From Pseudonocardia sediminis (GTDB lineage Bacteria; Actinomycetota; Actinomycetes; Mycobacteriales; Pseudonocardiaceae), in assembly GCF_004217185.1 (NCBI RefSeq), contig NZ_SHKL01000001.1:557001-621000 (forward strand): DNA of 64,000 nucleotides, in the 5' to 3' direction. Shown piece after piece: positions 1 to 8,592 of the stretch. The notes below the pieces were generated by a model, which was not told the origin of the DNA, ran no database searches, and was given only the letters and a program-made list of their open reading frames with translations. The translations under genes were made by a program, and so were the position numbers. Numbering within the stretch: the first letter of the stretch is position 1; each line of letters opens with the position of its first letter.

Positions 1-661
1 ACTTGAGCAGCAGCTCGGTGTGCGCCTGGTCCATCTCACCGTTGCCGGGCGCGGCCTCGCTGATCCCGCTGTCGTTCAGCGTGGCCCGCGCCCGCTGCAG
101 CGCGCTGTTCACCGACGCCACCGACGTCCCCAGCAGGTCGGCGACCTCGCTCGCCTTCCAGCACAGCACCTCGCGCAGGATCAGCACCGCGCGCTGACGG
201 GCCGGCAGGTGCTGCAGCGCGGCGACGAACGCGAGCCGGATCGTCTCCTTGGCCACGGCCTTGTCCGCCGGGTCCCCGGCCGGGGACGACACGCGCGCGT
301 CGGGCATCGGCTCCAGCCAGTCCGAGTCCGGCAGCGGCTCGCGGATCGACTCGGCGACCGGCGCCGACGGGCCACCGAAGTCCATCGGCACCGCACGGCG
401 CTTGCGGCCGTTGAGCGCGTCGATGCAGACGTTGGTGGCGATCCGGTAGAGCCAGGACCGCAGCGACGACCGCCCGTCGAACTTCGCCAGGCCCTTCCAG
501 GCCCGGATCATCGTCTCCTGGACCGCGTCCTCGGCCTCGAACGCCGAGCCGACCATCCGGTAGCAGTACCCGGTCAGCTCGCGCCGGTGGTCCTCGATCC
601 GCGCCTCCATCGGACGCTCGTCGACCTCACCGGTGGCCGGGTTCACGGTCGGAGCGCTCAT
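1..661 (-). CDS. ECF sigma factor, SigG/TIGR02960-like (partial)
   Basis: The frame opens at an ATG (661-659) preceded by a GAGGGGGAA ribosome site and runs off the left edge, so about 220 codons are visible and the C-terminus is missing. Region 2 is clear ([15 protein letters not shown], then [16 protein letters not shown], the core-binding and -10 recognition helices), followed by an acidic linker and a region 4 HTH ([15 protein letters not shown], then [20 protein letters not shown]). The RNA continues past region 4, which fits the SigG-type ECF group that carries a C-terminal SnoaL-like domain; that domain itself lies outside the window. No anti-sigma factor gene is adjacent on the visible side. 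Family assignment is by motif recognition; the target promoter and inducing signal cannot be inferred. Confidence 0.85.
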   Translation of the reverse strand, partial: MSAPTVNPATGEVDERPMEARIEDHRRELTGYCYRMVGSAFEAEDAVQETMIRAWKGLAKFDGRSSLRSWLYRIATNVCIDALNGRKRRAVPMDFGGPSAPVAESIREPLPDSDWLEPMPDARVSSPAGDPADKAVAKETIRLAFVAALQHLPARQRAVLILREVLCWKASEVADLLGTSVASVNSALQRARATLNDSGISEAAPGNGEMDQAHTELLLK

Positions 662-812
662 GGCGGTTCCCCCTCGGAACGTCGCGCGCCACCGGACGTC
701 GGGGGCGCAGAGGAGAGTGTGCCGTGCACCACCGACAGAACGGGAGGCCTTTGTCGACGAATCGACCGGAATCGAAGGGTCACCGGTCGTCGCGGTCTCT
801 CGCCCGGACGGG

Positions 813-1646
813 CTACCGGATGGTGAAACCGGCGTCCACCGGCAGCATGACGCCGGTGACGTAGCGCGCCTCGTCCGAGGACAGCCACAGGATCGCGTTC
901 GAGATGTCGACCGGGTCCACCCACGGGACCGGCAGCGCGTTGCTGGAGGCGAACGCCGGCTCGGCGGCCTCGCGCGTCGCGCCCTCCTCGCCGCCCAGGA
1001 ACAGTCCCCACGTCTTCTTGTTCTGGATCATCACGGTGTCCACGCCGGTCGGGTGCACGGTGTTGACGCGGATCGAGTGCTGGGCGAACTCGTTGGCCAG
1101 GGTCCGCATGATGCCGACGACGCCGTGCTTGGCCGCCGTGTAGTGCACCGTGTTCGGGACGCCCTTGATGCCGGCGGTCGAGCTGGTGATCACGATCGAG
1201 CCGCCGCGGCCACCGTCGATCAGGTGCGGCAGCGCGGCCCGGCACGTGTTCCAGACGCCGGTGAGGTTGGTGTCGATCATCTCGTGCCAGTCGTCGTCGC
1301 TGATCTCCAGCGCGGGGTGGATCTCGAAGATCCCGGCGTTCGCGCTGACGATGTCGAGCCGTCCCAGCTCGGCGACGCCGTCGTCGACGGCCGCGCGCAG
1401 GGCCGTGGAGTCCCGGACGTCGGCCACCCGGGAGACCACGCGGCGGTCCAGCTCCTCGACGAGCCGGACCGTCTCGGCGAGGTCCTCCTCGGTGGCCGGC
1501 GGGTACATGCCGACGCTGCGCATCGGGGCGCAGAGATCGATCGCGATGATGTCCGCGCCCTCGGCCGCCAGACGCAGCGCGTGGCTGCGTCCCTGGCTCC
1601 GTGCGGCCCCGGTGATCACGGCGACCTTGCCCTCGACCCTGCCCAT
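813..1646 (-). CDS. Mycofactocin-coupled SDR family oxidoreductase
   Basis: A 277-residue NAD-dependent short-chain dehydrogenase. The Rossmann motif reads [15 protein letters not shown] and is followed by [11 protein letters not shown], the signature of the mycofactocin-associated SDR group (TIGR03971), whose bound nicotinamide is re-oxidised by the peptide-derived cofactor mycofactocin rather than exchanged. The catalytic set is visible: SANAG, the serine strand VITSST and YTAAK. The frame is open 15 codons further upstream, but ATG 1646 has a GAGGAG ribosome site eight bases before it and starts right at the Rossmann strand, so it is preferred. The gene diverges from an MftR-type regulator 160 bp away, which probably controls it. 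The alcohol substrate is unknown; secondary alcohols are typical for the group. Confidence 0.88.
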   Translation of the reverse strand: MGRVEGKVAVITGAARSQGRSHALRLAAEGADIIAIDLCAPMRSVGMYPPATEEDLAETVRLVEELDRRVVSRVADVRDSTALRAAVDDGVAELGRLDIVSANAGIFEIHPALEISDDDWHEMIDTNLTGVWNTCRAALPHLIDGGRGGSIVITSSTAGIKGVPNTVHYTAAKHGVVGIMRTLANEFAQHSIRVNTVHPTGVDTVMIQNKKTWGLFLGGEEGATREAAEPAFASSNALPVPWVDPVDISNAILWLSSDEARYVTGVMLPVDAGFTIR

Positions 1647-1807
1647 CGCAGTCTCCTCACGTCCACGGGTCCCGCCGTTGGAACCCGCCACCGACCGTAC
1701 GTTTGGCAGGCCGGATTTGTCTCCGGTCCGTGACCACCCGGTTCGCCGACGTGGGATGCTCGTCGCAGCCGCCGCGCGGGCGGACGGGAGCGGTGGGGAC
1801 GGCGGGG

Positions 1808-2431
1808 ATGTCGGCGACGACCGAGGACGAGGCCACCGGGGTGCGGCGTGCCGGACGCCGACCCGTCACGTCCCGGTTCGAGATCGAGCACATCGCGCTG
1901 GAGATGTTCAGCGAGCAGGGGTTCGACCACACCACCGTCGACGACATCGCGCACGCGGCGGGCATCGGCCGTCGTACGTTCTTCCGCTACTACGCCTCGA
2001 AGAACGACGTCGCGTGGGGCGCCTTCGACGAGCAGCTGCTCGGGATGCGGGCCACGTTCGCGGCGCTGCCGCCGGACATCCCGGTGCTGCGGGGCATCCG
2101 CTCCGCGGTGCTGGACTTCAACCACGTCGACCCGCCGGAGCAGCCCTGGCACCGGCGACGCCTGCGGCTGATCCTGCAGACGCCTGCGCTGCAGGCGCAC
2201 TCCACGCTGCGCTACGCGACGTGGCGCGAGGTCGTCGCGGACTACGTCGCGATGCGGCTGGGGCAGCCGCCCGGCGCCCTGATCCCGCAGAGCGTCGGCC
2301 ACGCGTGCCTCGGGGTCTGCATCGCCGCGTACGAGCGCTGGCTGGCCGACGACGGAACCCGCCTCGACGACCTGCTGGGCGAGGTCTTCGACTCGCTGGA
2401 ACGGGGCTGGGGCGCCGCCGACCTGGGGTGA
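1808..2431 (+). CDS. mftR: MftR-like TetR-family regulator
   Basis: A 207-residue TetR-type repressor. The N-terminal HTH (RRPVTSRFEIEHIALEMF, then TVDDIAHAAGIGRRTFFRYY followed by SKND) matches the mycofactocin-system regulator MftR closely, including the GRRTFFRYY recognition helix. MftR of mycobacteria is known to bind long-chain acyl-CoAs. The open frame extends upstream to 1703, but ATG 1808 follows GGCGGGG and gives the usual family N-terminus. The normal partners mftA-F do not follow; a secreted-protein gene converges instead, so this is an orphan copy paired only with the divergent mycofactocin-type SDR. Its operator should lie in 1647-1807, where I see no obvious palindrome. Confidence 0.82.
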   Translation: MSATTEDEATGVRRAGRRPVTSRFEIEHIALEMFSEQGFDHTTVDDIAHAAGIGRRTFFRYYASKNDVAWGAFDEQLLGMRATFAALPPDIPVLRGIRSAVLDFNHVDPPEQPWHRRRLRLILQTPALQAHSTLRYATWREVVADYVAMRLGQPPGALIPQSVGHACLGVCIAAYERWLADDGTRLDDLLGEVFDSLERGWGAADLG

Positions 2432-2456
2432 CCCCCCTTCCGTGGCCCACGACGAC

Positions 2457-2496
2457 GAACGGCGCCCCGGCACGACGTGCGTGCGGAGCGCCGTTC
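2457..2496. terminator. Bidirectional hairpin terminator
   Basis: Perfect 9-bp stem GAACGGCGC / GCGCCGTTC (2457-2465 and 2488-2496) between the convergent mftR-like gene and the Ala-Pro-rich gene. No U-tract, as is usual in actinobacteria. Confidence 0.7.
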
Positions 2497-2531
2497 GGGC
2501 GGGGCAGTGCGTCGCCGCCCGGTGTCGTGGA

Positions 2532-3449
2532 TCAGCGGGCGGACGCGACCTGGGCCGGAGCCGCGGGGGTGGCGGGCTGGACGAGCCCCGCCGGTGCGGT
2601 CGGCGCGGCGACCTGACCGGGGACGGCGGGTGCCGCGACCTGGCCGGGGGCGGCGGGCACGGCCGGCTGACCGGGCACCGCCGGCGCGGCGACCTGACCC
2701 GGGACCGCGGGCTGTCCGGGGACGGCGGGTGCCGCCGGAACACCGGGCTGGGCCGGAGCGGCGGGTGCGGCCGGCTGTCCCGGGACGGCCGGGGTGCCGG
2801 GAGTGGGCACGGCCGGTGCCGGGACCGTCGGCTGGGCGACGGCGCCCGCCTGGCCTGCGACGGCGGCACCCGGCGCCGGGGCCGCCGCGGGGGCCTGCGC
2901 GGCCGGAGCCTGGGCCGCTGCCGGTGCCTGCGCGCCCGGAGCGGTGGGCGCCGGGACGGCGGGCGCCTGCGCCGCCGGGGCCGTCGCCGCGGGCACCTGA
3001 GCCGCCGCCGGGGCCTGCGGCGCCACCGGAGCCTGGGGCGCGACCGGAGCTTGGGGCGCGACCGGAGCCTGCGGGGTGAGCGGGGTCTGGGCCGCACCCG
3101 GGGCCTGCGGTGCGGCCGGGCTCGCGGGAACAGCCGGGTTGCCGGGAACTGTCGGGCTGCCGGGAACGGCCGGGTTCTGCGCGACCTGGCCCTGCACGCC
3201 GGCCTGCGGGGTGAGCGCGCCCGCCGGGGCGGCCGGGGTGGTGTCGTCGAGGTCGTCGGGGTCCGGGACGGACGTCTCGTCGTCGTCGCCGAACAGCATG
3301 TCGAACAGGTTGTCGAGCGGCCCGCCGGACGGGCTCGCGACGCTCGCGGGGGTGTGGGTCGGCTCGGCGCTCGCCACGCCGGCTCCGCACACACCCAGCG
3401 TGCCGATCATGAGGGTCAGAGCGAGTGACGTGGTGACTCGGGATCGCAC
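2532..3449 (-). CDS. Secreted Ala-Pro-rich repeat protein
   Basis: A 305-residue exported protein of unknown function. GTG 3449 follows AGGAGA and opens a classical signal peptide (basic VRSRVTTS, hydrophobic [12 protein letters not shown], cleavage near GVASAEP). A short acidic segment ([19 protein letters not shown]) follows, then about 200 residues made almost only of Ala, Pro, Val, Gln and Gly, built from degenerate APVAPQ, AAAQAP and PAVPGQ units; APVAPQ occurs three times in tandem. Such extended Pro-Ala stretches usually span the cell wall or act as a stalk. No enzymatic domain, sortase motif or membrane anchor is visible at the C-terminus, which ends AQVASAR. The length of the repeat tract may vary between strains. 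Confidence 0.75.
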   Translation of the reverse strand: MRSRVTTSLALTLMIGTLGVCGAGVASAEPTHTPASVASPSGGPLDNLFDMLFGDDDETSVPDPDDLDDTTPAAPAGALTPQAGVQGQVAQNPAVPGSPTVPGNPAVPASPAAPQAPGAAQTPLTPQAPVAPQAPVAPQAPVAPQAPAAAQVPAATAPAAQAPAVPAPTAPGAQAPAAAQAPAAQAPAAAPAPGAAVAGQAGAVAQPTVPAPAVPTPGTPAVPGQPAAPAAPAQPGVPAAPAVPGQPAVPGQVAAPAVPGQPAVPAAPGQVAAPAVPGQVAAPTAPAGLVQPATPAAPAQVASAR

Positions 3450-4022
3450 GATTTCTCCTGGTGGCGACGGGGTGGGACGGCGCAGAGCATGCTGATGACC
3501 TGCGGCGGAGCACCAGAGCCCCTTTCGGGGAGCCCCTCGTCGGCGGTCGCGCACGGTCGACGCACCGCGACATCACCCCGTTGTCGAGCCCGGATCGGGC
3601 GACCCCGTCCGGGTGGACGACCGCCTGCGCGGGGGAGTGCGGCCCGGTCCGGCACCCGACCGGGGTGGCCCGCGCAGCCGTCGTCACTCGTCGGCGTGGA
3701 CCCGCTGTCGTCATCACCCGTTCGGGGACGTCGTGACCGGAGGTGAGCGATCGACCGTCCGGACGTGACGGTCGGTCACCACGCTGGGAGAGACGGGACC
3801 CGTGTGACACCGGTGCCCCACCCGTCACACGCAGCGACCGCCGCCGCCCCACCGCGTGGCCCCGCCCCGACGCCTCGTCGGACGCCTCATTCCGCCGCCG
3901 GACTGCCGCCCTTCCCCGTCGCGCGTTCGACCGCCGTCCCGCCCTCGGGGCCGCCCTCGCCGCGCCCGCCGGGCCGCCCTCGTCGGACGAGAACTCCGCT
4001 CGTACGCCCGGAGTGGACGGGC

Positions 4023-4057
4023 GGGGCTTTCGTGCGGCGGCGCTGGGCGAAAGCCCC
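4023..4057. repeat. 10-bp inverted repeat (hairpin)
   Basis: GGGGCTTTCG (4023-4032) pairs with CGAAAGCCCC (4048-4057) around a 15-nt loop, joining the two 55-bp repeats. Confidence 0.7.
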
Positions 4058-4073
4058 ACCCCGTCGTCGTCGG

Positions 4074-4120
4074 ACGAGGGCTCCGCTCGTCCGACGGGAG
4101 TGGACGAGCGGAGCTCTCGT
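4074..4120. repeat. 19-bp inverted repeat (strong hairpin)
   Basis: 4074-4092 pairs with 4102-4120 with a single G.T pair; the core is GCTCCGCTCGTCC / GGACGAGCGGAGC around a 9-nt loop. It could be a terminator or structured RNA, but no gene ends immediately before it on either strand. Confidence 0.75.
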
Positions 4121-4368
4121 GCACCGGGCCGGGGAGCCCGCCTCGCGCGTACGCGCCCGCGCGCGGAGGAACACTGGACGAGAACGATCTCTCTGGTAGC
4201 GTTCGCGCTGGTTGCAGTCGTGTCTTCCCTCGATCGCCGTGAAGCGTCCGTGGAAAGTGTGACGCCGGATTCCGGTGGTCGGCACGCGTTGCCGGCAACC
4301 TGATTCCGCGCAGCCTCCGGCCGTTCTGACGTCGGTCGGATCCGTTCCATGTGTGGGAGAGACAAGTT

Positions 4369-4572
4369 ATGCCGCAGGGCACCGTCAAGTGGTTCAACGC
4401 CGAGAAGGGCTTCGGCTTCATCGCCACCGACGACAACGGACCGGACGTGTTCGTGCACTACTCGGCCATCGAGGCCACCGGGTTCCGGACGCTCGAGGAG
4501 AACCAGCGCGTCGACTTCCAGTCCAGCCAGGGCCAGAAGGGACCGCAGGCCGACTCGGTCCGCGTCATCTGA
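4369..4572 (+). CDS. cspA: Cold-shock protein, CspA family
   Basis: A 67-residue single-domain OB-fold RNA/DNA chaperone, the usual CspA length. The RNP1 and RNP2 motifs are intact (KGFGFIA and VFVHYSAI), with the N-terminal [11 protein letters not shown] typical of the family. ATG 4369 is preceded by GGGAGAG. In the cell it melts mRNA secondary structure and is often abundant after cold shock or in growth. It stands alone, with a long intergenic region upstream that may carry a regulatory leader; the next gene converges. Confidence 0.95.
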   Translation: MPQGTVKWFNAEKGFGFIATDDNGPDVFVHYSAIEATGFRTLEENQRVDFQSSQGQKGPQADSVRVI

Positions 4573-4677
4573 GAAATCCGTGACAACCGAGTGACACGTC
4601 CGGGCGCTGCCCGTTCTGAACTCCACCGGTGCCGGCGTTCCCCTCGGGGGCGCCGGCACCGGCATGTCACGGGGCGC

Positions 4678-5469
4678 TCAGCCGAACGCGGCGACGGTCC
4701 GTCGCTCCGAGGCCCCGGCGAACGCCCGGTACCCGACGACCGCGATCACCGCGACACCCGCGAGAAGCGCCACCACGACCACCGGCGTCGCGGCCTCCGC
4801 GACGATCCAGAACAACGCCCACAGCACCGACGCTGCGAACGGCACCGCCACCGCGGTCCGTGACGCCGCGAACGCGATCGCCGCCCCGGCCAGCAGCAGG
4901 ACGACCGCCCCGGCGACGACGGTGACGTCCAGGCCCAGGAACGTGCCGGTGGTGGCCCCGCCGACGACCGTCGCGACGGCCACCCAGCCCGCGTACAGGC
5001 CGATCGGGCCGTGCAGCAGGACCCGGTCCGCGATCCCCTCGGCCGGGTGCGTGCCGAGCCGGTGCAGCATCACCGCCAGGCACACCAGCAGCGCCACGAT
5101 CACCACCTGCGACAGCGGGACGAGCTCCTGCGAGAAGGCCACGATCCAGCCCGCGTTGAACAGGGCCGAGGCGACGAACCACCAGCCGGTCGCGCGGTGC
5201 ACCGGGCGCCCCTGCTGCGACGGCAGCGCCTGGCGCACGGCCAGGGCCAGCAGCGCCAGGTAGATCAGCGACCAGATCGAGAACGCGGCCGTCGCCGGCA
5301 TCAGCGGCGACGGGTAGCGGTCGGCCAGCACGCGCTGGGACTCGCCGAAGAAGCCGCTGCCGCCGAGTCCTCCCGCCACGGTCTGGACGAGCGCGGCCAG
5401 CACGACCGCGCCCGCCCGCACCCGGTCCGCCGTCGTGGCCCGTGTCCCGGCCCTGCTGATGACGTTCAT
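4678..5469 (-). CDS. TspO/MBR-related integral membrane protein
   Basis: A 263-residue polytopic membrane protein with about seven hydrophobic segments. Tryptophan- and aromatic-rich motifs (FSIWSLIYL, ATGWWFVASALFNAGWIVAF, FWIVAEA) place it with the TspO/MBR-like tryptophan-rich group in its longer actinobacterial form; TspO proteins bind tetrapyrroles or related ligands, but the function of this long group is not established. ATG 5469 has AGGAGCGGG upstream. It converges on cspA. The TspO assignment rests on the pattern of the W/N motifs and is less certain than the membrane topology. Confidence 0.7.
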   Translation of the reverse strand: MNVISRAGTRATTADRVRAGAVVLAALVQTVAGGLGGSGFFGESQRVLADRYPSPLMPATAAFSIWSLIYLALLALAVRQALPSQQGRPVHRATGWWFVASALFNAGWIVAFSQELVPLSQVVIVALLVCLAVMLHRLGTHPAEGIADRVLLHGPIGLYAGWVAVATVVGGATTGTFLGLDVTVVAGAVVLLLAGAAIAFAASRTAVAVPFAASVLWALFWIVAEAATPVVVVALLAGVAVIAVVGYRAFAGASERRTVAAFG

Positions 5470-5809
5470 GCCCGCTCCTGTCCCGTGGTCCGTCGTACTA
5501 TCTCGATGATAAAGCTACTTGTGGAACGAGGCATCTCGGAGCAGCCGCTCGCCCTCGACGACCGGCACGTCCGCACGGACCCCGGACGGGTGGCCCGCTG
5601 ACCCACGGTGTGCAACCGGTCGACCGCCGGTGAACGGCGCTCCGAGCGGTGTCCGGTATCGAGTTCCCGCTCGTCTCGCGATGTCGGTCGATCACCGCTG
5701 ACTGCTCGCATCGGCGTGATCGCAGGGGCATCCTCGGTGTTGAACTTCACAGGGTGCGACGCCGGAAAGCATGCGACGCGCCACGGTTGTCGAGAGGGAG
5801 AGTGGACAG
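5470..5809. other. Divergent intergenic region, 340 bp
   Basis: Lies between two divergent genes. The only structure noticed is TATCTCGATGATA (5499-5511), an AT-rich near-palindrome just upstream of the TspO-like gene that may be part of its promoter or an operator. Short frames here have no supportable product. Confidence 0.4.
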
Positions 5810-6331
5810 ATGTCCTGGTGGGACAGCTACCGAGCCGTCTACGGCGCGGAGCTGCGGGCGGCAGCGCGCGAGTACGCCGATCACGGGTGGTCACTGGTAC
5901 CCGGGCCGGGCGCCGATGTCCTGCTCGCCACCGGGGACGTGCTCGACGTGATCGAGGTCCCGGCGGAGGTCGGCAAGCAGGTCTGCCGCACGCTGCGGGA
6001 GAGCGGTGAGGTCGTACCGGTCGCGGCCACGCCGCAGGGGACCTGGTGGTTCCCGATGAGCCCGCGGCACGCGCTGCCCGCGGAGCTGAGCCTGCACACC
6101 GACGTCGTGCTGCACACCGACGGCATCGGCGTGCTCGCCCCGCCGACCGAGCGCCCGGACGGCTGGGTGCAGTGGCGGGTCTCGCCCGCACGCACCGGCT
6201 ACCACGTCCCGGACGCCGCGATGCTGATCGAGGCCGTGAGCGAGGCCGTACGGCAGCGCTCGGCCACCACGAGCGACCCGATCCCGGATGCCCAGCGGTC
6301 CGGCGGGGAGGTCGCAGGCGTGCGGCGCTGA
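5810..6331 (+). CDS. Short prim-pol N-terminal-domain-like protein
   Basis: A 173-residue soluble protein. The opening (WDSYRAVYGAEL, then AAREYADHGWSLVPG) resembles the first strand-helix of the bifunctional primase/polymerase domain (often written YaxhGWpvxP), and the spaced histidines in RHALPAELSLHTDVVLHTDG fit the same fold, but the acidic polymerase residues are not recognisable. Short stand-alone versions are common in actinobacteria and are of unknown role. ATG 5810 follows GAGAGGGAGAG; an upstream in-frame ATG lacks such a site. It is followed by a strong terminator, so it is a single-gene unit. Confidence 0.6.
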   Translation: MSWWDSYRAVYGAELRAAAREYADHGWSLVPGPGADVLLATGDVLDVIEVPAEVGKQVCRTLRESGEVVPVAATPQGTWWFPMSPRHALPAELSLHTDVVLHTDGIGVLAPPTERPDGWVQWRVSPARTGYHVPDAAMLIEAVSEAVRQRSATTSDPIPDAQRSGGEVAGVRR

Positions 6332-6464
6332 CACGTCGTCCGCTCGGCGTGCGGGCCCGTTCGTTGACGTCCGGCCGTCGGCCGGCTCCGAGCGGATCGA
6401 GCACGCACCGGTTGCGGCGCCCGAGGGGGCACTTCTCCTTCGCTGCGCAGCCGCACCACCGGCT

Positions 6465-6500
6465 TGGCCGGGCCCGGCGGAACACCGCCGGGCCCGGCCA
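6465..6500 (+). terminator. 16-bp hairpin terminator
   Basis: Perfect stem 6465-6480 / 6485-6500 with an AACA loop, 130 bp after the prim-pol-like gene. Confidence 0.75.
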
Positions 6501-6584
6501 GTTCCATGTCGGCGACCGTGCAGGGCGGGGGCGCGGGACGGGAGCCGTCGGCGAACTGTCGGACCGGCGCGGCACTATGGGTGG

Positions 6585-7931
6585 GTGCACATCTCCCGCG
6601 CGCCGGAGCGCCCGGCCCCGTCCGGTCCGTCGGCCTCTCCCACCCCGAGCCCGGCCCGCTCGACGGTCCCGCTCGGCGACTTCGGGCCCGGCGACGAGGC
6701 CAAGCGCCGGGACCTGCGCAAGATGAAGATGCTGGCGACGGGGTTCTTCGTCGTCGCCACGATCGTCTTCCTCGTCGCGAAGTACCTCGAGGACGTCCAG
6801 GGTCTGGGCTGGGCCGGCTACGTGCGGGCCTCCGCCGAGGCAGGCATGGTCGGTGCGCTGGCCGACTGGTTCGCCGTCACGGCCCTGTTCCGCCACCCGC
6901 TGCGGATCCCGATCCCGCACACGGCGATCATCCCGCGCAAGAAGGACATGATCGGCGACAGCCTCGGCGACTTCGTCGGCGAGAACTTCCTGTCCGAGGC
7001 CGTGGTCCGGGACAAGCTGGACCGGGTGGGCATCAGCTCCCGGGTCGGCACCTGGATCGCCCAGACCGAGAACGCCGACCGGGTCACCGCCGAGCTCACC
7101 GCCGCCGCCCGCGGGATCGTCACCGTGCTGCGCGACGAGGACGTCCAGAACGTCCTGGAGACGGTCGTCGTCCGCAAGCTGCTCGAGGTGCCCGTGGGTC
7201 CGCCGCTGGGCAAGGCGCTGGAGGGTGTGCTGGCCGACGGTGCGCACAAGCGGCTGGTCGACCTGGTCTGCGACCGCGCCTACGACTGGGTCGCCGACAA
7301 CGAGGAGATGGTGATGCGCGTCGTGCACGAACGCGCGCCGTCGTGGACGCCGCGCTTCGTCGACGAGATGGTCGCCGACAAGCTGTTCGCCGAGGTGCGC
7401 GGCTTCGCCTGGAACGTCAAGAACGACCCCGAGCACCCGCTGCGCCACGCCGTGGACCGCTACCTGTCCGAGTTCGCGACCGACCTGCAGTCCGACCCGG
7501 CGACGATCGAGCGGGCCGAGCAGGTCAAGCGCCAGGTCGTCGAGCACCCCGAGGTGCAGCACTTCATCGGCCGCGCCTGGACCGTCGTCAAGTCGATGGT
7601 GCTCGACGCCGCCGAGGACCCGACCAACGAGCTGCGCCTGCGCGTGCGCGACGCGCTCGTCGGGCTGGGCCGGCGCATCGAGGGCGACGACGAGCTGCGC
7701 GGCAAGATCGACGGCTGGGTCGCCGACGCCGCCGGGTACGTGGTGCGCCACTACCGCCACGAGATCACCACGCTGATCACCGAGACGGTCGCCCGATGGG
7801 ACGCCGAGGAGACCTCGAAGAAGATCGAGCTCCAGGTCGGCCGGGACCTGCAGTGGATCCGGATCAACGGCACGGTCGTCGGCGCGCTGGCCGGCCTGGT
7901 CATCTACACGGTGTCCGAACTGATCATCTGA
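6585..7931 (+). CDS. DUF445 (YjiN-type) membrane-associated protein
   Basis: A 448-residue protein of the DUF445 family. One N-terminal membrane helix (MLATGFFVVATIVFLVA), the conserved ADWFAVTALFRHPL and PHTAIIPRKKDMIG blocks, a long charged central region with coiled-coil character, and a second hydrophobic helix at the extreme C-terminus (VVGALAGLVIYTVSELII). Function is unknown; members are linked to envelope biology. GTG 6585 is chosen because the upstream frame is low-complexity; CACTAT seven bases before it could be the -10 of a leaderless mRNA. It stands between a terminator and an HTH gene. Confidence 0.85.
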   Translation: MHISRAPERPAPSGPSASPTPSPARSTVPLGDFGPGDEAKRRDLRKMKMLATGFFVVATIVFLVAKYLEDVQGLGWAGYVRASAEAGMVGALADWFAVTALFRHPLRIPIPHTAIIPRKKDMIGDSLGDFVGENFLSEAVVRDKLDRVGISSRVGTWIAQTENADRVTAELTAAARGIVTVLRDEDVQNVLETVVVRKLLEVPVGPPLGKALEGVLADGAHKRLVDLVCDRAYDWVADNEEMVMRVVHERAPSWTPRFVDEMVADKLFAEVRGFAWNVKNDPEHPLRHAVDRYLSEFATDLQSDPATIERAEQVKRQVVEHPEVQHFIGRAWTVVKSMVLDAAEDPTNELRLRVRDALVGLGRRIEGDDELRGKIDGWVADAAGYVVRHYRHEITTLITETVARWDAEETSKKIELQVGRDLQWIRINGTVVGALAGLVIYTVSELII

Positions 7932-7992
7932 CCCGGGCGTCATCCGTCCGCCACCTCGCGGTCATGAACGTGGCACAGGCCACGTGACCAGC

Positions 7993-8019
7993 GCTAGCGG
8001 AGCGCTTGCAAGAGCTAGC
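7993..8019. promoter_or_regulatory. Repeated GCTAGC/AGCGCT motifs before HTH gene
   Basis: Inverted GCTAGC hexamers at 7993-7998 and 8014-8019, with AGCGCT repeated every 11 bp between, lie 50-75 bp upstream of the XRE gene. This spacing fits a dimeric HTH operator and suggests autoregulation (inference). Confidence 0.45.
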
Positions 8020-8066
8020 ACCTCCGCGTACGGTCGTTGATGTCAGCGATCGGAGGTGAGAAACGG

Positions 8067-8549
8067 ATGAACACGAATCCCCACAGCAGGCGAGCGACCG
8101 GTACCGAGGACGGTGCCCCTGAGCGCGTCGGCCAAGCGGTCGAGCAGGTCGGGCACGTCGTGGAGCAGGCCGGTCAGGCCGTCGGTCAGACGATCGACGA
8201 CATCGGCAGCTACATCCGGGCGCAGCGTGAGTCCGCACAGGTCTCGATGCGCCAGCTCGCCCGCACCGCCGGCGTCTCCAACCCCTATCTCAGCCAGGTC
8301 GAACGCGGGCTGCGCAAGCCGTCCGCCGAGATCCTGCAGCAGATCGCGAAGGGGCTGCGGATCTCCGCCGAGGCTCTCTACGTCAAGGCCGGGATCCTGG
8401 ACGAGCGACCGGCGAGCGTCGTCACCGACGCCGTGCTCGCCGACCCCACTCTGAACGAGCGGCAGAAACGCGTGCTTCTCGACGTCTACGAGTCCTTCCG
8501 GCGGGAGAACGGTGCCGACGTCGTCGCCCTTCCCGTCACCACAGCTTGA
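8067..8549 (+). CDS. XRE-family HTH regulator (Rv0474-like)
   Basis: A 160-residue DNA-binding protein. After a Gln/Val-rich N-terminal helix (about 1-45), a Cro/CI-type HTH is complete: IRAQRESAQVSMRQLARTAG, then VSNPYLSQVERGLRKPS. The C-terminal part ends NERQKRVLLDVYESFRREN, as in the mycobacterial regulator upstream of hbhA. ATG 8067 has an ideal GGAGGTGAG ribosome site. It lies 43 bp before an HbhA-like gene, matching the Rv0474-Rv0475 order, so the two are probably co-transcribed. Repeated motifs upstream suggest self-control. Confidence 0.85.
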   Translation: MNTNPHSRRATGTEDGAPERVGQAVEQVGHVVEQAGQAVGQTIDDIGSYIRAQRESAQVSMRQLARTAGVSNPYLSQVERGLRKPSAEILQQIAKGLRISAEALYVKAGILDERPASVVTDAVLADPTLNERQKRVLLDVYESFRRENGADVVALPVTTA

Positions 8550-8592
8550 TCGACCCCGCACAACGGGTTCCACCAGAAAGAGAGTGATCATC

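Larger units (their letters stand above)
3981..4122. repeat. Two 55-bp imperfect direct repeats
   Basis: Copies at 3981-4035 and 4068-4122 agree at 47 of 55 positions and are 87 bp apart. Both start CGTCGGACGAG and end CGTGC and share CTCCGCTCGT and GGAGTGGACG. The second copy is a near-perfect hairpin, the first only a partial one. Confidence 0.75.
3450..4368. other. 0.9-kb structured intergenic region upstream of cspA
   Basis: No convincing gene is seen: open frames here lack ribosome sites and family motifs. The stretch holds two diverged 55-bp direct repeats, two strong hairpins (listed separately) and the untranslated leader or promoter of cspA in its last 200 bp. Confidence 0.6.

Noticed and set aside
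3743-4303. A 186-codon frame in the region before cspA
   Set aside because: No ribosome site or family motif, and its sequence is explained by the direct repeats and hairpins.
2242-4665. Long minus-strand Arg/Pro-rich frame across mftR, the Ala-Pro gene and cspA
   Set aside because: It overlaps three supported genes in other frames and has no recognisable domain.
5498-5731. Short frames between the TspO-like and prim-pol-like genes (either strand)
   Set aside because: Composition is random, no ribosome site, no similarity recognised; treated as promoter region.
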